This document shows positions 54,693-63,078 of a stretch of 64,000 bases of DNA, in pieces. The position numbers were made by a program, and so were the translations under genes. The notes beneath the pieces are model-generated. The model did no database searches. It worked only from the letters and a program-made list of their open reading frames with translations, and had not been told where the DNA came from. Location: positions 248,001 to 312,000 of the forward strand of contig NZ_JABASX010000005.1 of NCBI RefSeq assembly GCF_016107655.1, written 5' to 3'. This DNA is from Brevibacterium antiquum (lineage in GTDB: Bacteria > Actinomycetota > Actinomycetes > Actinomycetales > Brevibacteriaceae). The stretch's first letter is position 1. Every line of letters begins with the position of its first letter.

Positions 54693-55338
54693 GGCGCTTG
54701 TCCAATCGTTGGATGAGCAGGGACGTCGGGTAGCTGGCGGCGAGGAAGATGAGCCCGGCCAAGGTGAAGGCCTCCGTGTAGGCGAATGTGGAACCACCGA
54801 ACTGCTTCGCCGAGGTGACGAGTTCGACGACCGAGATCGCGAACAGGAACGGGGTGTCCTTGAACATGGCCACGGCGTAGTTGCCCAATGACGGGATCGT
54901 GGCGCGCAGAGCCTGCGGAAGCACGACAGCGGTGAATGTGCGCACCGGCGGCAGAGACAGAGCTGTTGCGGCCTCGTGCTGCCCAGGGGGCACGGAGTCG
55001 ATGCCCGCACGGTAGCTTTCGGACATGTACGTCGAATAGTGGATGCCGATGACGATGCAGCCGACGGCAAGCGCCGGAATGCTGACCAGGCCGGGGATGT
55101 CCGAGAACGCGAAGTAGACGAACATCAGCTGCACGATCAGCGGCGTATTGCGGACGAAGGCGACGAGCAGTCTGACCAGCCAGTTGATCCAACGGGGCAG
55201 CGTGCGGATCGCAACGGCGATGAGAAGGCCCAGAATCGCGGCGATGACGGTGCCGACGACGGTGGCGATGAGTGTGTTGACGAATCCTTGGAGGAGGATC
55301 GGCAGCGCTTCGGCGGCGAATTCCCAGTTCCAGGTCAC
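54679..55338 (-). CDS. ehuD: ABC importer permease (EhuD-like)
   Basis: A 219-residue HisM/EhuD-type permease. It has five or so membrane helices and the EAA loop SVPPGQHEAATALSLPPVRTFTAVVLPQALRATIPSLGN, where it meets the ATPase. FVRNTPLIVQLMFVYFAF is typical for the family. Its GTG overlaps the EhuC stop as GTGA, with GGAGGTG upstream. Confidence 0.85.
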   Translation of the reverse strand: MTWNWEFAAEALPILLQGFVNTLIATVVGTVIAAILGLLIAVAIRTLPRWINWLVRLLVAFVRNTPLIVQLMFVYFAFSDIPGLVSIPALAVGCIVIGIHYSTYMSESYRAGIDSVPPGQHEAATALSLPPVRTFTAVVLPQALRATIPSLGNYAVAMFKDTPFLFAISVVELVTSAKQFGGSTFAYTEAFTLAGLIFLAASYPTSLLIQRLDKRLATY

Positions 55339-56126
55339 AGGGCACCTCCGTATCCGACGTTCCCGGAACTCGGGCCGGAAACGGTCGTGGCACCGGCGTC
55401 GCGTTTCGATTCCGCACGAGCGTCTCGACGGGCTTCACGTCGATCGGACCGCGAGTTCGGGCGTCTGCGTCCCAGTCGTTTTGTGGCTTGGCGTTCGAGA
55501 AGGTTCATGAGCTCCTGAATCAGCCAGGCGATGACGAAGTAGATGACGAGGCCGACGGTGAACGCGAAGACGGTGTCGCCCGTCGACTGCCGCAGTTGTT
55601 GGATCTTGTCCGTGAGGTCACTGAGCGTGATGAAGAAGACCACTGCCGTGCCCTTGAGGAGCTGGATGAGCAGGGTCGCCAGGGACGGGATCATCAGGGC
55701 CCAGGCCTGGGGGAAGATGACGCGGATCATACGCCGAGCCGGCGAGAGGCTGAGCGCGATGGCTGCCTCCCACTGGCCGGGGTTGACCGTTTTGATCGAC
55801 GATCGGACCACCTCGGCGGAGTAGGCACCGTAGTTGAGCGAGAGGGCACCGATGCCGCACATCAGGGGATCGAGTTCGACTCCGAGGAGCGGAAAGACGT
55901 AGAAGAGCCAGAAGATCTGGACGAGCAGAGATGTGCCGCGGAAGAATTCGACGACGATCCTGGCGGGGATGCGCATCCAGGCGTGAGGAGAGGTCATCGC
56001 GAGTCCGAGGATGATCGCAATGATGATGGTGCCGATCGAGCCGGCGATGGTGAGGATGAGCGTTGTCTGAATTCCCTCCCACAGCTGTGGGAGGAAATTC
56101 AGCAACGTTGTGACATTGTCAGTCAT
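55335..56126 (-). CDS. ehuC: ABC importer permease (EhuC-like)
   Basis: A 263-residue partner permease. FFRGTSLLVQIFWLFYVFPLLG and the EAA loop TVNPGQWEAAIALSLSPARRMIRVIFPQAWALMIPSLAT are family features. The last ~45 residues form a basic Arg/Asp/Glu-rich tail (RRPNSRSDRREARRDARAES) not needed for the permease core. The binding-protein gene lies 24 bases upstream. Confidence 0.85.
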   Translation of the reverse strand: MTDNVTTLLNFLPQLWEGIQTTLILTIAGSIGTIIIAIILGLAMTSPHAWMRIPARIVVEFFRGTSLLVQIFWLFYVFPLLGVELDPLMCGIGALSLNYGAYSAEVVRSSIKTVNPGQWEAAIALSLSPARRMIRVIFPQAWALMIPSLATLLIQLLKGTAVVFFITLSDLTDKIQQLRQSTGDTVFAFTVGLVIYFVIAWLIQELMNLLERQATKRLGRRRPNSRSDRREARRDARAESKRDAGATTVSGPSSGNVGYGGAL

Positions 56127-56150
56127 GATCGGGAGTGGCCAAGGACCGGA

Positions 56151-57032
56151 TCAGGACTTTGCTGTGGGCAATTCGCCCTTGCACAGCTGGTCGGTCGTGA
56201 TCTCGCCGTCAGGGCGCTCTTCCTTCGTGAAGCCGAAGTCACCGACGACATCGAGGTACTTCTTCTCGTCGCCGACGATCTCGTCGAGCTTCTCGTTCCA
56301 CTTGTCCCGAAGTTCGGTGTCATCTGTGCGGAAGACCGTGGCGCCGGCACCGATCTGCGGGACTCCCTTGATCTCCTGGACGAAGGATTCGCTGACCTCG
56401 ACGCCGGCGTCCTTGTTGTTCTTGGCCATCCAGTTGAGTGAGATGGCGGTCAGTGCGAAGACATCAGCACGGCCCGTGGTCACGGCGTCCATGCCGTCCT
56501 GGGGAGTGCCGACTTCCTGGGAATTGATGCCGAGGTCCTCGGCATAGGTGGATTCAACGGCACCGGTCATGGTGGCCAGCTTGAGGCCCTTCTCCTTGAC
56601 ATCATCGAGGGTCTTCAGGCCGTCCTGCTTGCCCTTCTTGGTCATCAGGGCGGTGGTGTACATGAACTCAGGATTGCCGAAGGCAGCCTGTTCGCAACGA
56701 TCGGGCAGGATCGACATTCCGGCGGAGATCGCGCCGAAGCGATCGGCGTTGAGACCGGGGATCAGTGAGCCGAATTCAGTGTTGACGCCCTCGACGTCGT
56801 CGACGCCGAGCTCCTTGAAGACGGCCTTCGCCATTGCCACGGATGCTCCTTGGAGTTCGCCGTCCTTCTCGAAGCTGTATGGTGCCTCACCGGCGAAGCC
56901 GACGGAGATCTTCCCGTCATCGATGGCCTTCTGGAGAGTGCTCTTATCGGAATCGCTTCCACCGCATGCCCCCAGTGTGAGCGTCAGGGCGATGATCGAG
57001 GTCGCGGCGGCAAGCCCCTTGATGGCTTTCAT
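56151..57032 (-). CDS. ehuB: ABC importer solute-binding lipoprotein (EhuB-like, ectoine/hydroxyectoine type)
   Basis: A 293-residue secreted protein. The signal helix ends in LTLGACGGS, a lipobox. The mature part begins TLQKAIDDGKISVGFAGEAPYSFEKDGELQGASVAMAKAVFKEL and holds FGSLIPGLNADRFGAISAGMSILPDRCEQAAFGNPEF, a pattern I recognise from EhuB, the ectoine/hydroxyectoine receptor. Binding of another polar compound is possible. AAAGGGA lies 5 bases before the ATG. It heads the operon ehuBCDA and faces the GntR gene across a dyad. Confidence 0.78.
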   Translation of the reverse strand: MKAIKGLAAATSIIALTLTLGACGGSDSDKSTLQKAIDDGKISVGFAGEAPYSFEKDGELQGASVAMAKAVFKELGVDDVEGVNTEFGSLIPGLNADRFGAISAGMSILPDRCEQAAFGNPEFMYTTALMTKKGKQDGLKTLDDVKEKGLKLATMTGAVESTYAEDLGINSQEVGTPQDGMDAVTTGRADVFALTAISLNWMAKNNKDAGVEVSESFVQEIKGVPQIGAGATVFRTDDTELRDKWNEKLDEIVGDEKKYLDVVGDFGFTKEERPDGEITTDQLCKGELPTAKS

Positions 57033-57103
57033 AGCTGTCCCTTTCGTTGAACGTCGACACATCTTCGTGACATGCGTCTCAGGAACACTATTCAATACTT
57101 TTG

Positions 57104-57130
57104 TTGTCCGGATGTCACACTGTCAGACAA
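57104..57130. promoter_or_regulatory. Dyad operator between ehuB and the GntR gene
   Basis: TTGTC(C)G...C(A)GACAA forms an imperfect 11-bp inverted repeat over 27 bases in the 115-base divergent gap. TATGAT at 57136-57141 is a -10 candidate for the GntR gene. The regulator would be expected to bind here. Confidence 0.5.
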
Positions 57131-57147
57131 CGTTATATGATCGTGAT

Positions 57148-57909
57148 ATGCCTTCACCCCCGACTTCGGAGCTCCCCGTCCTCCGCAAGGTCATCAGATC
57201 CTCGACGATCGACCTCATCGCCGACCAGATTCGGAACGCCATCTACAGCGGCTCACTGGCGCCGGGGCAGTCCATCAACGAAGTGCGCACAGCAGAGCTC
57301 CTCGTCGTCTCCAGGCCCTCACTGCGGGAGGCTCTGCAGCGACTCGTCAGCGAAGGGGTGATGACACACGCGCCCGGCCGCGGTGTCTGGGTCAAGCGGA
57401 TGACGTCTGATGACATCGATGACGTCTATGCCGTCCGAGAGGCCATCGAGGCACAGGCCGTGAAGATCGTCATCCGAGCGGGAAAGCCGATTGCCCGCAT
57501 CCACCAGGCGCTGGCCAAACTCGAGCTCGCGGTCGAGGGGAACACCGCCCGCGCCATCGGCGACGCCGACCTCGACTTCCATCACTCGATCGTCGCCTGC
57601 TCCGGGTCGGTCAGGCTCAGCGACCTGATGAAGGTGTCGATGGTCCACACTCGCCTGCTCTCACTCTCCGACCCGCGTGGATATGAGGTCAGGTGCGACC
57701 TCATCGAGACACACAGAGAACTGAACGAGGCGATCGCAGACGGGAACGAAGCACGGTCCCTGGCGGTCGTGGGCAGGGTCATGGCCGGGGCCGCTGCACG
57801 ACTGCACAACCCCCTGACGGAACCCGGGGCTGTCATCGTCAGGGCCGACGATCAGGACAAGCTCGTCGACGACCAGTGGTCACAGCTGAGAGATACGATG
57901 AAGGCATGA
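57148..57909 (+). CDS. GntR-family regulator (FadR subfamily)
   Basis: A 253-residue regulator. The winged helix is DLIADQIRNAIYSGSLAPGQSINEVRTAELLVVSRPSLREALQRLVSEGVMTHAPGRGVWV (residues 22-82), followed by an FCD effector domain with DVYAVREAIEAQAVKI and ADLDFHHSIVACSGSVRL. It probably senses the solute imported by the divergent operon and acts as its repressor. Its stop overlaps the coaD start (ATGA), which ties an essential gene to this regulator's mRNA. Confidence 0.88.
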   Translation: MPSPPTSELPVLRKVIRSSTIDLIADQIRNAIYSGSLAPGQSINEVRTAELLVVSRPSLREALQRLVSEGVMTHAPGRGVWVKRMTSDDIDDVYAVREAIEAQAVKIVIRAGKPIARIHQALAKLELAVEGNTARAIGDADLDFHHSIVACSGSVRLSDLMKVSMVHTRLLSLSDPRGYEVRCDLIETHRELNEAIADGNEARSLAVVGRVMAGAAARLHNPLTEPGAVIVRADDQDKLVDDQWSQLRDTMKA

Positions 57910-58394
57910 AGGTTGTCTGCCCCGGTTCCTATGACCCGATCACCATGGGTCATCTCGATGTCATTGCCCGCAGCGCCCGACTCTTCGACGAGGTGGTCGT
58001 TGCCGTCGTGCACAATCCCAAGAAATCCGGACGATTCGATCCCGAGGTCCGAGCCGATCTCATCCGCGCCTCGCTGGCCGACGATGAGCGGACCCGAGCG
58101 GCGAGGAACGTCACCATCGAGACCGTCGCCGGCGGCCTCCTCGTCGACTACTGCACCTCCATCGGAGCCCCTGCAGTGGTCAAAGGGCTGCGCTCGGGCA
58201 CGGATTTCGCCTACGAGCTGCCGATGGCCCTGATGAATAAGCATCTGAGCGAGTTGGAGACCATCTTCGTCCCCGGAAACCCCGAGTACGAACACGTTTC
58301 GTCCTCGCTCATCAAGGAAGTTCACTCCGGCGGCGGGAACATCGAAGGTCTCGTCCCGGGCGCAGTGCTGTCGGCGCTGAACGCCAGCCGCTGA
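57906..58394 (+). CDS. coaD: Phosphopantetheine adenylyltransferase
   Basis: A 162-residue enzyme that makes dephospho-CoA, the fourth step of CoA synthesis. The nucleotidyltransferase motif is CPGSYDPITMGHLDVIARS at the start and VSSSLIKEVHSGGGN (ISSS-type) at the end. In most actinobacteria coaD follows rsmD directly; here four importer genes and the GntR gene lie between. Translation is coupled to the GntR gene by ATGA. The MFS gene begins three bases after the stop. Confidence 0.96.
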   Translation: MKVVCPGSYDPITMGHLDVIARSARLFDEVVVAVVHNPKKSGRFDPEVRADLIRASLADDERTRAARNVTIETVAGGLLVDYCTSIGAPAVVKGLRSGTDFAYELPMALMNKHLSELETIFVPGNPEYEHVSSSLIKEVHSGGGNIEGLVPGAVLSALNASR

Positions 58395-58397
58395 CGC

Positions 58398-59585
58398 ATG
58401 CCGATTCCCTCTTCTTCCTCTCGGGCGTGGTTCCTCGGCCTCATCTTCCACACCGTGGTCGCTCATGCCACCTACAACGGCGTGCGCGTCCTCATCTCCT
58501 ACCGGACACTGGAGCTCGGCGGCAGCGGAGTCGTCCTCGGGCTCATGACCGCCTGCTATTCCCTCGTGCCGCTGCTCACAGCACTCCTCGTCGGCCGGCT
58601 CGTCGACCGCGGATACGCCACCGCTGTGCTGTGGACGGGAACGATCCTGTCGATCGTGCCCGTCGGACTCGCCGCGATGGCGCCCAACCTCGGCGTCCTC
58701 CTCATCGCCACGATGTGCCTGGGCCTGGGGCAGCTGCTGACCACCGTTGCATCGCAGGCACTGATTCCACAGAGCTTCCCCGCCTCGGCGCTGACCTCGA
58801 AGTTCGGCTACCTCACCCTCGGCGTCTCGATCGGGCAGACGATCGGTCTGCCCGTGGCAGGTGCCATCGCCGGCGCGACGGACGGTGCCCCGCAGATCGT
58901 CAACGCCCTGTGGTTCATGACGGGCATCTCCGCGCTGACGCTGGTCGCTGCCGTCATCGTCATGCTCCGCGGCCGGACACCGCATGTCTCCCGCGCCGAG
59001 GCGGCCAAAGGTGCCCGTACGCCCTGGTCCCTGCTCTCGATCCGGGGGATGAAGCCCGCAATCCTCGCGTCGATGACCACCCTGGCCGCGGTCGACCTGA
59101 TGACGGCCTACCTGCCGCTCATCGGGCAGCAGAACGGGCTGTCGGTGACGACTGTGACCTGGCTGCTGACCGTGCGCACACTGGCCTCAGTGGTCTCGCG
59201 GCTGATCATCGGGCAGCTCACACGCAAGTGGCGCAGCCTCTCGCTACTGTGGACCGCCTCGGCGGCGGCAGGTGTCTGCATCATTCTCATCCCGGTGTTC
59301 ACGCAGCCGTGGATGCTCGCGATCCTCCTGCTGATCGCGGGGTTCTGCTTCGGACTCACCCAGCCGCTGACGATGACCTGGGTCTCGACCCTGTCGGACC
59401 CGGCCAACCGGGCAGCGGTGCTGTCGATCCGCCTTGCCGGCAACCGACTCAGCCAGGTGGCGATCCCCTCGGCGGCCTCCCTGCTCACCGTCCTCGCCGG
59501 ATCCGGGATCGTGTTCACGATCTCCGGGGCACTGCTCCTGGCCGCCGGTGGTGTGACCTGGCGCAACCAGCACGAGAAATGGTGA
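58398..59585 (+). CDS. MFS transporter
   Basis: A 395-residue carrier with about 12 helices. GRLVDRGYATAVLWTG lies at the loop between helices 2 and 3 in place of the classic motif A, and FPASALTSKFGYLTLGVSIGQTIGLPVAG is the helix 4-5 region. The sequence resembles drug or metabolite exporters, but the substrate is unknown. It starts 3 bases after coaD and probably shares its transcript. The neighbouring DUF177 gene has its own ribosome site. Confidence 0.8.
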   Translation: MPIPSSSSRAWFLGLIFHTVVAHATYNGVRVLISYRTLELGGSGVVLGLMTACYSLVPLLTALLVGRLVDRGYATAVLWTGTILSIVPVGLAAMAPNLGVLLIATMCLGLGQLLTTVASQALIPQSFPASALTSKFGYLTLGVSIGQTIGLPVAGAIAGATDGAPQIVNALWFMTGISALTLVAAVIVMLRGRTPHVSRAEAAKGARTPWSLLSIRGMKPAILASMTTLAAVDLMTAYLPLIGQQNGLSVTTVTWLLTVRTLASVVSRLIIGQLTRKWRSLSLLWTASAAAGVCIILIPVFTQPWMLAILLLIAGFCFGLTQPLTMTWVSTLSDPANRAAVLSIRLAGNRLSQVAIPSAASLLTVLAGSGIVFTISGALLLAAGGVTWRNQHEKW

Positions 59586-59706
59586 CCAGGAACACCTGCG
59601 CATACTTCGAAGCTCGATTGGTAATGACAGGCGATGATGACTAGAATGGTGAGTCGCGTGTGAACGCAGGAGTAAGCATCCTCAATCACGTAAAGGAGGA
59701 GTGAGC

Positions 59707-60225
59707 ATGAAGAAGCAGTCTGAGTTCGTCTACGATCTCAGGTCGATGGGATTGCTCGGTCATCCTGGTGAATGGGAACGGGTGAACACCACCCTGTCTG
59801 CTCCAGCGGATCTCAAGATCGAAGTGATCGGGGTCGCAGAAGGTTCACCACTGACACTCGAGCTGATGTTCGAAAGCGTGTCGGAGGGAATCTACGTGTC
59901 GGGCACAGTCTCGGCCACGGCTCGCGGCGAAGATGTGAGGACTCTCGACGAAATCGAGTTGCCTATAGATGTCGACATCCAAGAGATGTATGTCTATGAG
60001 CAGGCCGATGGCGACGAGGATTCCTACCTCATCGACCGCGATCAGCTCGACCTCGAGCCCGCGATCAGAGACGCTGTTGTCATGGCTCTGCCCTTCAGTC
60101 CGTCAAAGGACCGGAGCGAAGAGTTCAGCTTCACCCTCGGTGAGGACCTTGAGGTCGACGACAGCGAATCGGATTCGCCGTTCGCATCATTGAAGAGTTT
60201 GTTGGATGAGAAGAAAGAGAGCTAG
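59707..60225 (+). CDS. DUF177 (YceD) family protein without the usual cysteines
   Basis: A 172-residue protein encoded directly before rpmF, where YceD is nearly always found; YceD proteins are thought to act in 23S rRNA or L32 handling. The family's usual cysteine motif (CxRCL type, after a V.G.V. strand) is replaced here by GEDVRTLDE, so the metal site is missing. The C-terminal tail is acidic. The ATG at 59707 has AAAGGAGGA 6 bases upstream; the GTG at 59701 is less likely. Confidence 0.88.
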   Translation: MKKQSEFVYDLRSMGLLGHPGEWERVNTTLSAPADLKIEVIGVAEGSPLTLELMFESVSEGIYVSGTVSATARGEDVRTLDEIELPIDVDIQEMYVYEQADGDEDSYLIDRDQLDLEPAIRDAVVMALPFSPSKDRSEEFSFTLGEDLEVDDSESDSPFASLKSLLDEKKES

Positions 60226-60227
60226 AC

Positions 60228-60431
60228 GTGGCTGTTCCAAAGCGTAAATTGTCGCGCAGCAACACCCGCCACCGTCGTTCGCAGTGGAAGGCACAGGCTC
60301 CCAGCCTGGTCAAGACTGTGGAGAACGGTCGCGTTGTGTACTCGCGCCCTCACCAGGCCAAAGTTGTCGAAGACGCAGCCGGCACCCCGCTGTTCCTTGA
60401 ATACAAGGGACGCAAGGTCGCTGACGTCTGA
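60228..60431 (+). CDS. rpmF: 50S ribosomal protein L32 (zinc-free form)
   Basis: A 67-residue ribosomal protein. [21 protein letters not shown] is the usual L32 start, and [14 protein letters not shown] the actinobacterial end. It has no cysteines, so it is the zinc-independent form. The GTG starts 2 bases after the DUF177 stop. A hairpin with a T tract lies 37 bases after its stop, inside rnc. Confidence 0.96.
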   Translation: MAVPKRKLSRSNTRHRRSQWKAQAPSLVKTVENGRVVYSRPHQAKVVEDAAGTPLFLEYKGRKVADV

Positions 60432-60434
60432 CCT

Positions 60435-61139
60435 GTGGAAACTGACACCACAGCAGAATTGCAGAAGAGTCTCGGGATCGATATTGATCCCGAGACTTTT
60501 CGTCTCGCCCTGACACACCGCTCCTTCGCCTTCGAAGCTGGCGGCATACCCACGAACGAGCGTCTCGAATTCCTCGGCGACTCCGTCCTGGGCCTCGTGG
60601 CCACCGAGTCGCTGTACTATGACAACCCGGATCTGGCCGAAGGTTCACTGGCCAAGATGCGCTCCGCCGTGGTCAACACCAAAGCCTTGGCGTCGATCGC
60701 GCGCAGACACAAGATCGGCCCCCACATCCTCCTGGGCAAGGGCGAAGAGCTCACCGGCGGCCGCAACAAGGACTCGATCCTCGCCGACACCGTCGAGGCC
60801 CTCATCGGCGCGACCTTCGTTGCCCGCGGACGTGAAGAGGCATTCGCCTTCGTCCACCGCCTCATCGACGGTATGCTCTCCGACGCAGTGAATCTGGGTG
60901 CCGGAATGGACTACAAGACGACCCTGCAGGAAGCAGCGGCCGATCTTGATCTGGGCGCCGTGAGCTACGAGATCGTCTCCTCGGGACCCGATCACGCCAT
61001 GGTCTTCACCGCCACCGCCCTGCTGGGTGACAACGGCTGGGGCACCGGCGACGGCTCCTCGAAGAAGAACGCCGAAGCGGCAGCCGCGGAAGTCGCCGTC
61101 AAGGCCATCCGCACCATCTATCCGGACTACACGCGCTGA
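60435..61139 (+). CDS. rnc: Ribonuclease III
   Basis: A 234-residue double-strand RNA endonuclease that matures rRNA. The signature is NERLEFLGDSVLG (near residue 40), with FLGD and EALIGATFV as catalytic segments, and the dsRNA-binding domain covers the last ~75 residues (DYKTTLQEAAADLDLGAVSYEIV...GSSKKNAEAAAAEVAVKAI). The start is GTG 3 bases after rpmF; the site upstream is weak. Codons 12-22 form a strong hairpin. mutM follows after 10 bases. Confidence 0.95.
   Translation: METDTTAELQKSLGIDIDPETFRLALTHRSFAFEAGGIPTNERLEFLGDSVLGLVATESLYYDNPDLAEGSLAKMRSAVVNTKALASIARRHKIGPHILLGKGEELTGGRNKDSILADTVEALIGATFVARGREEAFAFVHRLIDGMLSDAVNLGAGMDYKTTLQEAAADLDLGAVSYEIVSSGPDHAMVFTATALLGDNGWGTGDGSSKKNAEAAAAEVAVKAIRTIYPDYTR
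60465..60500 (+). terminator. Terminator-like hairpin inside the start of rnc
   Basis: AGTCTCGGGATC pairs perfectly with GATCCCGAGACT around GATATT, extended by A-T and G-T pairs, and the downstream arm runs straight into TTTT. It encodes the conserved LGIDIDPETF of RNase III. It could end part of the rpmF transcript or be a processing site for RNase III itself. Confidence 0.6.
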
Positions 61140-61149
61140 GGCATTCCTG

Positions 61150-62073
61150 ATGCCCGAACTTCCCGAGGTAGAGAGCGTGCGTCTGGGCGTCCACGAATGG
61201 ACTGCCGGCACCACCATCACCGGCGCCGAGGTGATCGACCCCCGAATTCTCGGCACCACGTCCCAGCGTCGCATCAATGCTTCCGCAGCCGACGAGTTCG
61301 TCGCAGCGGTGTCCGGGCGGCGGATCATCGGCGCCGAACGTCGCGGCAAGTTCATGTGGCTGACCCTGGGGGAGGACCTTGGTGCCGGTCCGGCTGCCGA
61401 GCCGGCTGCCCCTGAACTCAGCCTGCTCGTCCACCTCGGCATGAGCGGACAGCTGCGCGTGCACGATACGGCTGACGAGATCCACAAGCATACGCGGGCG
61501 ATCCTCCACCTCGAGCGGGGGAGCGAGAGCCTCCAGCTGCGTTTCATCGACCAACGGATCTTCGGCCATCTCGGCGTACAGCCGCTGGTGCACGCCTATG
61601 GTCGGCTCGTGCCCGCCTCGGCGAATCACATCGCAGCCGATCCTCTGGAACCGGCCTTCGAACCCGGCCTTGCTCTCGAACAGCTCTCTCATAAGCGCAC
61701 GGTGGTCAAATCGGCGCTGCTCGACCAGTCCCTGGTCAGCGGCATCGGCAACATCTATGCCGATGAGGCTCTCTTCAGGGCCGGCATCCACCCGCTGGCG
61801 ATCCCCGCTCGCACTCGAAAGTCCCGCCTGGCCGCGGTCCTCGACTCTGCGTCGCGGGTGATGAGCGATGCGCTGGCCGTGGGTGGGACCAGCTTCGACG
61901 CGCTCTACGTCAACGTCAACGGGGAGTCCGGATACTTCGACCGTGCCCTGCTCGTCTACGGGCGCGGCGGCCAGGAGTGCGTGCGCTGCGGCACCGAGAT
62001 CGAGAAGATGACGATCGGCGGACGAGGCAGCCACTTCTGCCCGAACTGCCAGCGCCCGCCGCGGTATCGCTGA
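61150..62073 (+). CDS. mutM: Formamidopyrimidine-DNA glycosylase
   Basis: A 307-residue DNA repair enzyme that removes 8-oxoguanine and formamidopyrimidines. The catalytic PE of MPELPEVESVR starts the protein, H2TH is in LLDQSLVSGIGNIYADEALFRAGIHPLA, and the C-terminal zinc finger is CVRCGTEIEKMTIGGRGSHFCPNCQ. Residues about 75-95 hold an extra Ala/Glu-rich loop (DLGAGPAAEPAAPE). It follows rnc after 10 bases, the conserved actinobacterial order. Confidence 0.95.
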   Translation: MPELPEVESVRLGVHEWTAGTTITGAEVIDPRILGTTSQRRINASAADEFVAAVSGRRIIGAERRGKFMWLTLGEDLGAGPAAEPAAPELSLLVHLGMSGQLRVHDTADEIHKHTRAILHLERGSESLQLRFIDQRIFGHLGVQPLVHAYGRLVPASANHIAADPLEPAFEPGLALEQLSHKRTVVKSALLDQSLVSGIGNIYADEALFRAGIHPLAIPARTRKSRLAAVLDSASRVMSDALAVGGTSFDALYVNVNGESGYFDRALLVYGRGGQECVRCGTEIEKMTIGGRGSHFCPNCQRPPRYR

Positions 62074-62204
62074 TCGTTCTGCTAGTCTTTCGGCGACGTT
62101 TCACGCCAACTAGGACTGACGTCGAAAACTTTCGCAAAGGGCTTCCCTGTGCGAGCCCGGGCTCCGCGACCAGCGGCTGGTCTGGGGGCGCGGAATGTGG
62201 GTGC

Positions 62205-62633
62205 CTAGTAAGCCGTGTTGTATCCGCGTTCGGTGTGGTCCCAAATTTTGGCTACGATAACTGATCCGTCTCCGGCCTTTGCACCTGCAACTTTCTCGGC
62301 AACATCACGGGTGTACTGGTCTCCCCATTCGCCTTTGTCAGGCTTGGAGGAGATGGATACCGTCTTGTCGTCGAATGTCACGCCCTCGCCGACGTCTTCG
62401 AGGACTTTCACCGTCCGATCCTGGTCTTGGAGTTCTGAGTTCTTGGATTCGACGCCAACCATCAGGTCGCTTCCGCCGTTGAGTTCTGCTCTGCCCTCAT
62501 ATTTGTCGGCGATGTGGTCGTTGAATATTTCGTTGTCTGCGAACTCGAGCGGCGCTTCGTCGGGGTCACTGCCTGAGCATCCAGCGATGGCGAGCAGTGC
62601 AGCGAGTCCTACTGCGGTTGTTGTTCGTCTCAT
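62205..62633 (-). CDS. Putative lipoprotein of unknown function
   Basis: A 142-residue protein with a short signal helix and lipobox (AVGLAALLAIAGCSGS). The mature part is acidic and has no family that I recognise; segments DRTVKVLEDVGEGVTFDDKTVSISS and GDQYTRDVAEKVAGAKAGDGSVIVAKIW look like alternating beta strands and helices. TAGCGT stands 6 bases before the ATG, so a leaderless start is likely. Base composition is less GC-rich than its neighbours. It converges on mutM, with 131 bases between that show no clear feature. Confidence 0.65.
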   Translation of the reverse strand: MRRTTTAVGLAALLAIAGCSGSDPDEAPLEFADNEIFNDHIADKYEGRAELNGGSDLMVGVESKNSELQDQDRTVKVLEDVGEGVTFDDKTVSISSKPDKGEWGDQYTRDVAEKVAGAKAGDGSVIVAKIWDHTERGYNTAY

Positions 62634-63078
62634 GTATGCACGCTATCGGAGGGCGCGGACGCGAAAACTGACCACGTCTGTCGTCCTTTCTAGGACGACT
62701 GGTTTCGCCCTTGCCTGTCAATTGCATTAAGCCGCGTTTGTCACCGTTTGGTTGAGTGCCACCTGGTCTCTTTGATGGTGGTCTCGCAGTAGCCGCCGAG
62801 GTGTCCGCGGCGTCCGACTTGGTGGATGGTGGGCGCGGGGACGGGGAGGACGGCTGTTATGTCGACGGCGGATGCGTCCGTCTTTAGCGTTGACGGCTTG
62901 TCCGACGCGGTACCAGTAGATCGGACGCGCCGAGACTGCGTAACGCTGTCGCCTGAGCCCGTGTCGGCATTCCAACACCGATGCGACAGGCGAGAGGCGG
63001 CTGGTGACACTCTCATCGAGTCTCACCGGCCGCCTCTCGCAATCACCGATGTCGCGCGGTCAGCACCGCGACAAGGGG
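62634..63078. other. Gene-poor stretch with a possible decayed coding region
   Basis: The 445 bases have no convincing gene. On the minus strand two overlapping frames between about 62740 and 63016 look coding in separate parts: YAVSARPIYWYRVGQAVNAKD in one frame and VDITAVLPVPAPTIHQVGRRGHLGG in another, as if a gene had suffered a frameshift near 62890. I cannot name the parent family. The hairpin at 62990-63040 is the other feature. Confidence 0.4.
62990..63040 (-). terminator. Hairpin after the BCCT gene
   Basis: GCGAGAGGCGGCTGGTGA and its complement at 63023-63040 form an 18-bp stem with one G-U pair and a 15-base loop. It lies 39 bases beyond the BCCT stop on the minus strand. No T tract follows. 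Confidence 0.7.

Noticed and set aside
58427-59644. 405-codon Arg/Pro-rich open frame on the plus strand
   Set aside because: It is the +2 frame of the MFS gene; composition is not protein-like.
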